Source of the DNA: Flavobacteriaceae bacterium
GTDB lineage: Bacteria > Bacteroidota > Bacteroidia > Flavobacteriales > Flavobacteriaceae
Reading direction: 5' to 3'
Length of the DNA stretch: 6,617 nucleotides
Assembly: GCA_030633225.1 (NCBI GenBank)
Contig: DAOVTF010000119.1
Location: 1 to 6,617, forward strand
Of this stretch, positions 1-6,426 are shown in pieces; within the stretch, counting starts at the first letter, position 1, and every line of letters begins with the position of its first letter. The translations under genes and the position numbers were made by a program. Under the pieces are notes generated by a model. It did no database searches. It was not told the DNA's origin and worked only from the letters and a program-made list of their open reading frames with translations.

Positions 1-734
1 AAATCTTGTTTTACAATGTTAATCACTTCTCCGGTTAACTTAAACTTTGTAAAACCTTTATTATGAGTAAAAACCTCAGTAGGTATTCCTTGATTAATTA
101 TTTTACCATGATCTAACTCGAATAAATAATCAGACATTTTTATAATTTCTGATATATCATGACTAATTAAAATTGTAGTGAGGTTAAATTCCCTATGAAC
201 TTGTAAAACATATTCTTGCAATTTCTGTCGCATCTCATGATCTAATGCTGATAAGGGCTCATCCAGCATTAAAACTTGAGGTTTTTTTACTAAAGCTCTA
301 GCTAATGCTACACGTTGTTTTTGGCCACCTGAAAGAGTTTCTGGCTTACGATATTGTAAATCTCCCAAATCAATTATTTCTATAAGATTGTTTATGCTTT
401 TTTTATTTTGATTTCTAGCCAGGGCAAACAATAAATTCTCTTTAACTGTCATGTTTGGAAACAAAGCATACTCTTGAAATACAAAACCAATATTTCTTTT
501 TTGAGGTGAAAGATTAATACTTCTATTGGTGTTTAACCATGTAGAATTTTCAACATTTATAATTCCTTTTTCAACGGATAATAATCCTGCAATGATTTTT
601 AGCAGACTTGTTTTACCTGCACCTGATTTTCCATAAAGAGTTACTAATTTTCCTTTTTCAATTTCTAACTGGATATCAAGTAACATTACCCCTGAAGCGG
701 ATTGCAATTTTTTATTAACGGAAATCTCTATCAT
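1..734 (-). CDS. modC: Molybdate ABC transporter ATP-binding protein ModC (3' end cut by window edge)
   Basis: This is the ATPase of a molybdate importer, expected on the cytoplasmic face bound to ModB. The frame is open from the ATG at 734-732 to the left edge, giving 244 codons with no stop. It shows the complete ABC core: Walker A GKSGAGKT (residues 35-42), Q-loop Q87 in FVFQEYALFP, signature LSGGQ (134-138), Walker B VLMLDEP (154-160, catalytic E159), D-loop SALD (162-165) and switch H192 in LISHD. After about residue 230 the sequence KFKLTGEVINI looks like the start of a C-terminal TOBE-type extension, as in other ModC proteins, but the rest lies outside the window. The start codon overlaps the modB stop (ATGA), which fixes the start and implies translational coupling. 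The ATPase call is certain. The molybdate assignment rests on its neighbours modA, modB and the TOBE gene. Confidence 0.94.
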   Translation of the reverse strand, partial: MIEISVNKKLQSASGVMLLDIQLEIEKGKLVTLYGKSGAGKTSLLKIIAGLLSVEKGIINVENSTWLNTNRSINLSPQKRNIGFVFQEYALFPNMTVKENLLFALARNQNKKSINNLIEIIDLGDLQYRKPETLSGGQKQRVALARALVKKPQVLMLDEPLSALDHEMRQKLQEYVLQVHREFNLTTILISHDISEIIKMSDYLFELDHGKIINQGIPTEVFTHNKGFTKFKLTGEVINIVKQD

Positions 735-1405
735 GAAATAATTCGTTTAAAATATCCCCCATTAACCAGATACACCATTAATAATATAACAAAAGTAATT
801 GCAAATAAAATTAAAGAATAAGTGTTTGCAGCTCCATAATTTAAAGATTCAACCTCATCATAAATAGCTATAGACGCAACTTTTGTCTTTCCCGAAATAT
901 TACCTCCAATCATTAAAACCACACCAAATTCACCAATGGTGTGTGCAAAAGCAAGAACAATTCCGGTTAGTAATGATGTTTTTAAATTTGGCAATAACAC
1001 TTTAAAAAGTGTTGTTAATTTTGATTTTCCTAAAACATAAGAAGCTTCTTTTAACGAAATTGATAAATTTGAAAATCCCGATTGCAAAGGGTGAACCATA
1101 AAAGGTAAACTATAAATTATTGAAGCTAAAATCAATCCCTCGAAAGAAAAAACCAAACGTAAACCAAGCCATTCATCCAACCAATTTCCAAAAGAGTTTG
1201 AAGGACTAAACGCTATAAGCATATAAAAACCTAAAACTGTTGGCGGCAAAACTAAAGGCATACTCACTAAGGTTTCCATAACAGGCTTTACTTTTGATTT
1301 GGTATATGCTAACCAATAAGATAAGGGAATGGCAATAATCAACAACAAAATGGTTGTTATAAAAGCCAATTTAAATGTTAATATGAGCGGAGTCCAATCT
1401 ATCAT
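731..1405 (-). CDS. modB: Molybdate ABC transporter permease ModB
   Basis: This is the inner-membrane permease that forms the channel for molybdate (or tungstate). It has 224 aa, the usual length for ModB. Hydrophobic segments lie near residues 8-32, 48-66, 88-106, 144-166 and 196-215, consistent with a five- to six-helix binding-protein-dependent permease. The typical ModB stretch SMPLVLPPTVLGFY is at 48-61. The EAA loop that docks onto the ATPase runs from E120-A121 through G126 to L138-P139. The TIGEFGVVLMIGGNI region (156-170), characteristic of ModB/CysTW-type permeases, follows it. The ATG overlaps the TGA of the TOBE gene by four bases and the TGA overlaps the modC ATG by four bases, so the start is well fixed and the three subunits are probably made in linked amounts. 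Confidence 0.95.
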   Translation of the reverse strand: MIDWTPLILTFKLAFITTILLLIIAIPLSYWLAYTKSKVKPVMETLVSMPLVLPPTVLGFYMLIAFSPSNSFGNWLDEWLGLRLVFSFEGLILASIIYSLPFMVHPLQSGFSNLSISLKEASYVLGKSKLTTLFKVLLPNLKTSLLTGIVLAFAHTIGEFGVVLMIGGNISGKTKVASIAIYDEVESLNYGAANTYSLILFAITFVILLMVYLVNGGYFKRIIS

Positions 1406-1800
1406 TTTGACAACATCAATTCATTAGTTTTAATCATCGCCGTAAGCTTAGTACCAATTTTAATTTTTAATCTTTCTACTGATTTTGAAGTAATTATTGA
1501 TGATATTTCACCAACATCTGTATCAACAACCAATTTACTTAATAAATTATCTGATGCTATTGACACAACTTCTCCAAATAGTTTATTTCTCAAACTAATT
1601 CCTTCAACAGAACCCACTCCAATAATAACTTCAGTCTCTTTAAAAATTACATTTATTGGATTATTTTTAACTAAATAACTATCTGTTTTGGGAGTATCAA
1701 TTACAATAGCAGAAAAATTTGTATTATTAACTTTTACAGTTACAATTGATAAATCACCACTTACATTAACTGCTTCTATTTTACCTTTTAAACTATTCAT
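1402..1800 (-). CDS. Stand-alone two-domain TOBE (Mop-like) molybdate-binding protein
   Basis: This is a small cytoplasmic protein of 132 aa made of two successive TOBE/Mop-like modules and nothing else. The second module (about 66-132) is canonical: SLRNKLFGEV at 69-78, a strand ending in the acidic VVDTDVGE (91-98), SIITSKSVERL (101-111) and a final AMIKTNELML (121-130). The first module (about 1-64) keeps the opening LKGKIEAVNV and the strand pattern but lacks the S-x-RN motif, so it has diverged. Mop/TOBE domains of this kind bind molybdate or tungstate and occur in ModE, at the end of ModC, and as free molbindins. There is no DNA-binding domain here, so it is not ModE itself. Its ATG directly follows the modA stop (TAAATG) and its stop overlaps modB. 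A storage, buffering or sensing role is inferred. Confidence 0.88.
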   Translation of the reverse strand: MNSLKGKIEAVNVSGDLSIVTVKVNNTNFSAIVIDTPKTDSYLVKNNPINVIFKETEVIIGVGSVEGISLRNKLFGEVVSIASDNLLSKLVVDTDVGEISSIITSKSVERLKIKIGTKLTAMIKTNELMLSK

Positions 1801-2565
1801 TTAATCATTTACTGAATATCCAAATTTATTTAAAATTTCTTTACCCTTTTCGGAAAATAAAAAATTTTGAAATCTTTGCGCATTCTTTAAATTAGTATCT
1901 CTATTATTCAATACAACAACTCCTTGTGCTAAAGGAGAATACAAATTATCATCTACCTCTTTCCAGTTTCCTTTACCTTTCATATTTACTGATAAAACTA
2001 CTGATTTTGCTGTAAAACCAATCTCGGCAGCATAAGAAACAATAAATTGGTTGGTTTGCGCAACGCTCTCTCCAAAAACTAATTTAGATTGAATTTTATC
2101 AAAAAGCCCTTTATTTTTTAAAGCTTCCTCTGCTGCAATTCCGTAAGGAGCAGTTTTAGGGTTGGCCATTGCAATATGGTTGATATGTTTTTTTTCTAAA
2201 GAATCAAAGTTTGGATTTAATTGAGTATTCATAGTCCATATTACTAATTTACCATAGGCATATACCTTTGGCTTCCCAGTAGAAAAACCACTTTGATATA
2301 ATTCATTTGGAAATTTCATATCTGCCGATACAAAAATATCATAAGGAGCACCTTCTTTAATTTGAGCTGTCAATTTACCTGAAGAACTACTAATTGATTC
2401 ACATTCAATACCTGTTTCATTTGAAAAGGCTTTTGTAAGATCTTTCATAGCATATTGCATATTCGCAGCTATTGCTATAGTTAATTTATTATTTTCTTTT
2501 TGCTCGCAAGAAGTAAAAAGAAGTAAGAAGAAAATAGTAAGAAGTAGAAATTTTTTATAAAACAT
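1801..2565 (-). CDS. modA: Molybdate ABC transporter substrate-binding lipoprotein ModA
   Basis: This is the binding protein that captures molybdate or tungstate and delivers it to ModBC. It has 254 aa, normal for ModA. The N-terminus is a lipoprotein signal: MFYKK, a hydrophobic stretch, then a lipobox LFTSC with C20 as the lipidated residue, so it should be membrane-anchored in the periplasm. The mature part follows the ModA pattern: LTIAIAANMQYAMKDL (28-43), SSSSGKL (59-65), APYDIFVSADMKFP (73-86), TAPYGIAAEEAL (138-149), FGESVAQTNQFV-like segment (164-175, with I rather than V at the end) and AAEIGFTAKS (179-188). By analogy with structurally characterised ModA proteins, N35, one of S59-S62, Y141 and V168 are the likely oxyanion contacts. 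It is the first gene of the mod operon, with a promoter box just upstream and the TOBE gene immediately downstream. Confidence 0.95.
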   Translation of the reverse strand: MFYKKFLLLTIFFLLLFTSCEQKENNKLTIAIAANMQYAMKDLTKAFSNETGIECESISSSSGKLTAQIKEGAPYDIFVSADMKFPNELYQSGFSTGKPKVYAYGKLVIWTMNTQLNPNFDSLEKKHINHIAMANPKTAPYGIAAEEALKNKGLFDKIQSKLVFGESVAQTNQFIVSYAAEIGFTAKSVVLSVNMKGKGNWKEVDDNLYSPLAQGVVVLNNRDTNLKNAQRFQNFLFSEKGKEILNKFGYSVND

Positions 2566-2591
2566 TTAAACTTTCAATAACAATTAAAGTA

Positions 2592-2599
2592 CAAAGATA
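2592..2599 (-). promoter_or_regulatory. Candidate Bacteroidota -7 promoter box for the mod operon
   Basis: Read on the minus strand, this site is TATCTTTG, an exact match to the Bacteroidota -7 consensus TAnnTTTG. It lies 26 bases upstream of the modA ATG, which would give a short leader of about 20 nt. A TTG/TTTG -33 element at the expected distance is not visible; that position is occupied by an all-AT stretch. No match to the proteobacterial ModE operator is seen. The match and placement between two genes support a promoter, but an 8-base motif alone is modest evidence. Confidence 0.5.
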
Positions 2600-2638
2600 A
2601 ATAAAGAAGTTGCCATTTTATATTTAATAAAAATACAT

Positions 2639-3190
2639 TTACAAATCATCTGTAAAATGCTTGGATCGTTTAGGATTTTTAAATTTTTCTTTATTGTATT
2701 TTTTTGATTCTCCTTTTGGGACAGAGAGAGGTTTCCAATTTTCGTTTTTTATCATTTTTCCAATAAAAACAATTTGACCTACATGGTATGAGTAATGTGC
2801 CAACTGTCTGTTTATCGCATCGATAACAGAATGCCCTATGTTTCTAATGTAAACAATATTTTTCAGATCTTCTTCTGATAAGTTATTCAAAGCATCAAAC
2901 AAGCAGATCCAACCATTATTCCAAATTTCCTCTAATTCCTTCTTCGATTTAATACTATCTTCAAATTCTAAATCTCTATTTCTCCATTCTTTCTCACCAT
3001 CAGAAATTAAAAAATCTGTCCATCTAGATAGCATATTTCCCGATAGATGTTTTACAATAACAGCAATACTATTACTTTCTTCACTGTATTGCCAAAATAA
3101 TTTTTCTTCAGAAATTTGATCAAAAGTTTTCTCTCCTAAAGATTTATAATATTTAAAGAGTTTAATAATATTTGGCAAATTAGAATTCAT
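2639..3190 (-). CDS. DinB-like / DUF1572 family protein
   Basis: This is a predicted cytoplasmic four-helix-bundle protein of 183 aa, a typical size for the DinB/YfiT superfamily. The sequence opens with a helix around residues 5-28 (IIKLFKYYKSLGEKTFDQI), then FWQYSEESNSIAVIVKHLSGNM with H48, and later INRQLAHYSYHVGQIVFIGKM with H132 and H136. These three histidines sit where DinB-fold proteins hold a divalent metal. The pattern NSIAVIVKHLSGN and AHYSYHVGQI is characteristic of the DUF1572 branch. The C-terminus (about 160-178) is rich in lysine. Some superfamily members are thiol-dependent transferases, but the substrate here is unknown, and the name does not imply DNA polymerase IV. It starts 34 bases after the PagL-like gene and is separated from modA by a promoter-bearing gap, so it is unlikely to belong functionally to the mod operon. 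Confidence 0.85.
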   Translation of the reverse strand: MNSNLPNIIKLFKYYKSLGEKTFDQISEEKLFWQYSEESNSIAVIVKHLSGNMLSRWTDFLISDGEKEWRNRDLEFEDSIKSKKELEEIWNNGWICLFDALNNLSEEDLKNIVYIRNIGHSVIDAINRQLAHYSYHVGQIVFIGKMIKNENWKPLSVPKGESKKYNKEKFKNPKRSKHFTDDL

Positions 3191-3224
3191 TTTAAATTCA
3201 AGTTTAGTTATGCAATAAATCTAT

Positions 3225-3887
3225 TTAAAGCTGATAAGTGCAACCAATTTCTATATTACTACTGTTATATCCATTATTTGGTAGATTTATATTTAAGTTA
3301 GACACATGCCTAAAACTATACCTGAAATCCAAATAAAATCTATTTATTTTATATGATACACCCAAACCAAAAATATCTGAAAAAGCAAAACCCGCATTCA
3401 TTCTTTCGGTATCTGTATCAGAGTACATTGGTCCCACACTACCTATCGCATAGGTGCTAAAACTTTTATAAATTTTATATCTTGCTATAATACCAAGATT
3501 TAAAACATATTCATTGATATTCTTTTTTTGTATAAATTCTTCTCTTTTCTCTAGATAATCATCTCCATCTTCCGGTTTCACATAATACTTATTCAATAAT
3601 TGGTGTTCAGCTAAATAATAACTTGGTTCTACGTTCAACTCAAAACTCCACTTTCTATTTTCCTTTAATTTATAATTTATTTGAATTTTATAAAACCTAA
3701 TATCATAAGAATAATCTTTAGAATTGAATGGAAAACTCTCCTGAGTGCCAAAGCCATAATTAGCACCTAATCTAGTTTTATTATAATTTTGGAGATCATT
3801 CTGAGCATTTACTCCATAAGTGAAGAATAGAATAGCAAACAAAACCCTTTCATTAATATAACTCCTTTTATTACTAAGCTTGATCAT
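3225..3887 (-). CDS. PagL-like outer-membrane beta-barrel (acyloxyacyl hydrolase family)
   Basis: This 220-aa exported protein has a signal peptide (basic residues to R14, hydrophobic LFAILFFTYG, cleavage likely after VNA at 28). It is followed by alternating-residue strands typical of an eight-strand outer-membrane barrel, ending in the aromatic-rich C-terminal strand NIEIGCTYQL. The last third, FYLDFRYSFRHVSNLNI (184-200) followed by LPNNGYN (202-208), matches the signature of PagL, the lipid A 3-O-deacylase: H194 and S196 in the H-x-S-N motif, then P-N-x-G. In Pseudomonas PagL the catalytic Glu lies 14 residues after the His; here that position is N208, and the nearest Glu is E213. So the fold assignment is good, while deacylase activity is uncertain. 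The ATG overlaps the stop of the upstream secreted protein by one base (TAATG), indicating translational coupling. No alternative Met start lies before the signal peptide core. Confidence 0.72.
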   Translation of the reverse strand: MIKLSNKRSYINERVLFAILFFTYGVNAQNDLQNYNKTRLGANYGFGTQESFPFNSKDYSYDIRFYKIQINYKLKENRKWSFELNVEPSYYLAEHQLLNKYYVKPEDGDDYLEKREEFIQKKNINEYVLNLGIIARYKIYKSFSTYAIGSVGPMYSDTDTERMNAGFAFSDIFGLGVSYKINRFYLDFRYSFRHVSNLNINLPNNGYNSSNIEIGCTYQL

Positions 3888-4234
3888 TAATGATTTTTTA
3901 TTCTCCAGGAATTATAAAATCTAACAATTTCAATTGGTGTTTTAATTTCTTCATTTACAATTTTATTAACCAAATCAGGGCAATCATTAAAATAAGAAGC
4001 AAGACTTTCTTTTCTTAAACCAAAAATTCCTTGAGAAACTCTAACCAAGGAATTATCATCTTCTCTTTTAAACAAACTTATTTGATCAATATAATCATTA
4101 TCCGCATATTCAAACTCTCTTTGATAATACGTGAGATAGCCTCTCTCTATGACTTTTAAAAACTCTTTTTCTCCTTGATTAGGAATTGATGTGTATTTTT
4201 CATGGATTAAATGGCTACTTACATCAATCCACAT
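3887..4234 (-). CDS. 3' fragment of the split secreted protein
   Basis: This is the downstream 115 codons of the same frame, beginning at the first in-frame ATG after the stop (4234-4232). If translated alone it would have no signal peptide and would stay in the cytoplasm. It begins directly in WIDVSSHLIHEKY, which looks like mid-domain sequence. No usable Shine-Dalgarno sequence lies at normal spacing before this ATG; an AGGA is about 17 nt away. I therefore read it as the remnant of the longer gene rather than an independent start. It contains an acidic stretch (EFEYADNDYIDQ) and the conserved-looking FNDCPDLVNKI with the only Cys in the fragment. Confidence 0.45.
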   Translation of the reverse strand: MWIDVSSHLIHEKYTSIPNQGEKEFLKVIERGYLTYYQREFEYADNDYIDQISLFKREDDNSLVRVSQGIFGLRKESLASYFNDCPDLVNKIVNEEIKTPIEIVRFYNSWRIKNH

Positions 4235-4258
4235 ACTTTCATATTCACGAGTTCCTTG

Positions 4259-4486
4259 TTAATACCCGATAATTTGGTTTGAACTGTATTTTTGCTTTTT
4301 ATGTTTATTCTTAAAATATACTTTCTTGTAAAGTTTACCAAATGGTGGCTGCTTTCTATCTTTAACTAACCCAACAAGCGTATCGTTATCATTAGTCACA
4401 ACATACCCACTTTCATAATCCTTTTGAGCATAAATCGCAATAGGAAATAATAAACCAATTATTAGAAGTAATTCTATGTTTTTCAT
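4259..4486 (-). CDS. 5' fragment of the split secreted protein
   Basis: If the TAA at 4261-4259 is obeyed, the product is a 75-aa precursor. It consists of a signal peptide (MKNIELLLIIGLLFPIAIYA, cleavage before Q21) and a 55-residue mature piece with a very basic stretch at 43-67 (many K, few acidic residues). That piece includes the motif DTLVGLVKDRK, which resembles the start of a small beta-rich domain. The piece ends at NQIIGY, in the middle of what looks like a domain, so it probably would not fold as the original protein did. The ATG overlaps the GH20 stop codon, which fixes the start. Confidence 0.55.
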   Translation of the reverse strand: MKNIELLLIIGLLFPIAIYAQKDYESGYVVTNDNDTLVGLVKDRKQPPFGKLYKKVYFKNKHKKQKYSSNQIIGY

Positions 4487-6366
4487 TTTTTTTTCACTCT
4501 TTTTACTAAATCTTTTCTAGGAATATGTAATTCTCTTCCAATGGCTTTACCATCTCTGAATGTTTGTGTATGTAAATCAAGATTTCCCTCTGGAATTTTA
4601 AATGGCTCAATATATTTTTGACCAAATTGTACAGGATAAGAATTATCAATTGCATAATAGATTTCTGTATTTGGAACTGAATTTTCCAATTTACACATTA
4701 ATTCATCATTTTCTAAATAGACTGTAATTATTGGGTCAAAAACTGCTTTAGAAATATTAGTTTTGGTGGCATCAAAACGATTAAAATGATATTCTGTTCT
4801 TCTCATAAAATCATTCCACTTTTTATTTTCTTTAGTGCTCCAAAGTGTTTCCGCTAAAGCGAAAGCACGTGGATAAGTCATATAAAAAGCAAATGGCATT
4901 GTTGCTATTCCTTCTGTCCATAAATTACCTTGTCCGCCTAAAATATATTTTGGATTTACATCTTTTGGAATCGGCTCAAACTCGTAACTCTTTTCCAAAC
5001 TTAAACTAGCATAAATTCTGTTTTCAACACTTTTATCGCCTTGGGTATAATCTAAATAGGCATAGGTTGTAGGAGTCATCACTACTTCATGTTCCATTTT
5101 TGCTGCTTTGATTCCTCCTTTCATACCTCGCCAGCTCATCACCGCTGCTCCTTCTGCTAAACCACCATCTAAAATTTCATCCCAGCCAATCATTTTTTTA
5201 CCTTTACTATTGATTATTTTTTCAACTCTTTTTACAAAATAACTTTGTAATTCTTCACCATCTTTAATACTATTTTCCTTCATAAATTTTTGAACATTGG
5301 TGTCTCTTTCCCAATAACCATGATATGCTTCATCACCTCCCATATGGATATATTCTCCAGGAAATAATTGAGCAACTTCTGTAAAGACTTTATCTATAAA
5401 ATCATAAACATTTTCATCAATAGGATTTAAAGTGTTTTCAATTAACATTTCAAATTTTCCTCCGCCTTGCCAATCTACAAACTTTGAACCTGGCACAACA
5501 AAAGTTGGTTTTTGATTAACTGATAATTCCGGATAAGCTGCTAATGCAGCCATACTATGCCCTGGCATATCTATCTCTGGTACAATGGTTATATTTCTAT
5601 CACTGGCATATTGTACAATACCTTTAATTTGTTCTTGAGTATAAAAACCACCATACGTTGCTTTTTCACCTTTTTTAGGATAAGGTCTTTCACTTCCATA
5701 CCTACCATACCGTTCAACTCGCCATCCACCAATTTCAGTTAATTTAGGTAAGGATTTTATTTCAATTCTCCATCCTTGATCATCGGTTAAATGCCAATGA
5801 AATACATTGAATTTATATTCCGACATTTTATCTATAAAAGACTTTACCTCATCTACTGTAAAAAAATGACGACTAACATCAAGCATTAATCCTCTCCATT
5901 TAAACCGAGGGTAATCTAAAACCTTACAAGATTGGATTTCAATTTTTTCAGTCTTATTATTATTAACAGGAAATAATTGTTTTAAAGTCTGTAAACCATT
6001 AAAAACACCAGCTTCTTTATTTGCATTTAAAACAATTCTATTTTCATTCACTTCAAGTTTATAACCTTCATCTCCTAATGTAGAATCATATTTATTATTC
6101 ATATTAATAGAAATAATACTTCCTGCTTTTCGCTTTACAAAGTCTGATTCAATACCCAAATCCAATAAATATTTTTGAAATAACTTAATGCCATTCAAAT
6201 CCTTGGTATCTATATTTTGAGTTTCAATACTCACACTTTTATCAATTACAAATGAACCCTCATTCATTTCATATTTTACCGGAGCCGGTATAATATTATG
6301 TTGTGAGTAAGAAAACTGAAAAAACAAAATAAATAAAAAGGCTAATGTTTTATATATTGAATTCAT
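4483..6366 (-). CDS. Secreted GH20 beta-N-acetylhexosaminidase
   Basis: This enzyme hydrolyses terminal beta-linked N-acetylhexosamine (GlcNAc/GalNAc) from chitooligosaccharides, glycoproteins or peptidoglycan fragments. It has 627 aa. A signal peptide ends near SYS-Q22. A GH20b N-terminal domain (about 23-152) comes next, starting IIPAPVKYEM. The TIM-barrel catalytic domain follows (about 155-510), with FKWRGLMLDVSRHF (R158 contacts the sugar), FHWHLTDDQGWR (189-200), EIDMPGH (264-270), the catalytic pair D345-E346 in HMGGDEAYHGYW, and the pocket tryptophans W395 (GWDE), W412 (SWRG) and W483 (NLWTE). In GH20 the Asp orients the substrate acetamido group and the Glu is the general acid. All key residues are present. 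The tail (about 545-620) resembles the chitobiase/hexosaminidase C-terminal beta-domain (TEIYYAIDNSYP). No type IX secretion tail is evident. The stop overlaps the next gene's start (ATGA). A 60-bp gap separates it from the S9 peptidase. Confidence 0.96.
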   Translation of the reverse strand: MNSIYKTLAFLFILFFQFSYSQHNIIPAPVKYEMNEGSFVIDKSVSIETQNIDTKDLNGIKLFQKYLLDLGIESDFVKRKAGSIISINMNNKYDSTLGDEGYKLEVNENRIVLNANKEAGVFNGLQTLKQLFPVNNNKTEKIEIQSCKVLDYPRFKWRGLMLDVSRHFFTVDEVKSFIDKMSEYKFNVFHWHLTDDQGWRIEIKSLPKLTEIGGWRVERYGRYGSERPYPKKGEKATYGGFYTQEQIKGIVQYASDRNITIVPEIDMPGHSMAALAAYPELSVNQKPTFVVPGSKFVDWQGGGKFEMLIENTLNPIDENVYDFIDKVFTEVAQLFPGEYIHMGGDEAYHGYWERDTNVQKFMKENSIKDGEELQSYFVKRVEKIINSKGKKMIGWDEILDGGLAEGAAVMSWRGMKGGIKAAKMEHEVVMTPTTYAYLDYTQGDKSVENRIYASLSLEKSYEFEPIPKDVNPKYILGGQGNLWTEGIATMPFAFYMTYPRAFALAETLWSTKENKKWNDFMRRTEYHFNRFDATKTNISKAVFDPIITVYLENDELMCKLENSVPNTEIYYAIDNSYPVQFGQKYIEPFKIPEGNLDLHTQTFRDGKAIGRELHIPRKDLVKRVKKK

Positions 6367-6426
6367 AATTTTAATTGATTGTATTTATTTGATCATTCAC
6401 ACATTAAATCATTTTCTCAATAAATT

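Larger units (their letters stand above)
3887..4486 (-). pseudogene. Secreted protein of unknown function interrupted by one in-frame TAA
   Basis: One reading frame of 199 codons runs from the ATG at 4486 to the TAA at 3889-3887, broken only by a TAA at 4261-4259 (codon 76). There is no frameshift: the frame continues as Q-G-T-R-E-Y-E-S and then M85. Reading across gives NQIIGY-stop-QGTREYESMW, a smooth continuation of one protein. The stop differs by one base from a Lys codon (AAA), which would fit well. The protein has a signal peptide (cleavage after IYA, residue 20), a basic region around 41-69 (DRKQPPFGKLYKK and following) and a more acidic C-terminal half ending in TPIEIVRFYNSWRIKNH. 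I recall similar roughly 200-aa secreted proteins in flavobacteria, but no function. The start overlaps the hexosaminidase stop (ATGA) and the end overlaps the PagL-like start (TAATG), so it sits inside a coupled operon. Confidence 0.75.

Noticed and set aside
2566..2638. ModE-type operator or molybdenum cofactor riboswitch upstream of modA
   Set aside because: The 73-base gap is too short for a Moco riboswitch and shows no match to the ModE half-site pattern; only the -7 box and a weak AT inverted repeat are visible.
3191..3224. A near -7 box (TAAACTTG on the minus strand) upstream of the DinB-like gene
   Set aside because: It has one mismatch to TAnnTTTG and no suitably spaced -33 element. 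The gap is only 34 bases, so co-transcription with the PagL-like gene is equally likely.
3883..3894. Perfect 12-base palindrome ATCATTAATGAT across the TAATG junction
   Set aside because: It is explained by the coding of the C-terminal Asn-His-stop and the next Met-Ile, is short and AT-rich, and has no other sign of being an operator.
5557..5742. A 61-codon open frame on the plus strand inside the hexosaminidase gene
   Set aside because: It lies antisense to a highly conserved part of the GH20 catalytic domain, has low-complexity sequence rich in F, I, T and S, and has no recognisable domain. It is a shadow of the minus-strand gene.
6367..6426. Gap between the S9 peptidase and the hexosaminidase, searched for a terminator or promoter
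   Set aside because: No GC-rich hairpin with a T-run and no TAnnTTTG box was found on the minus strand, so nothing could be annotated.
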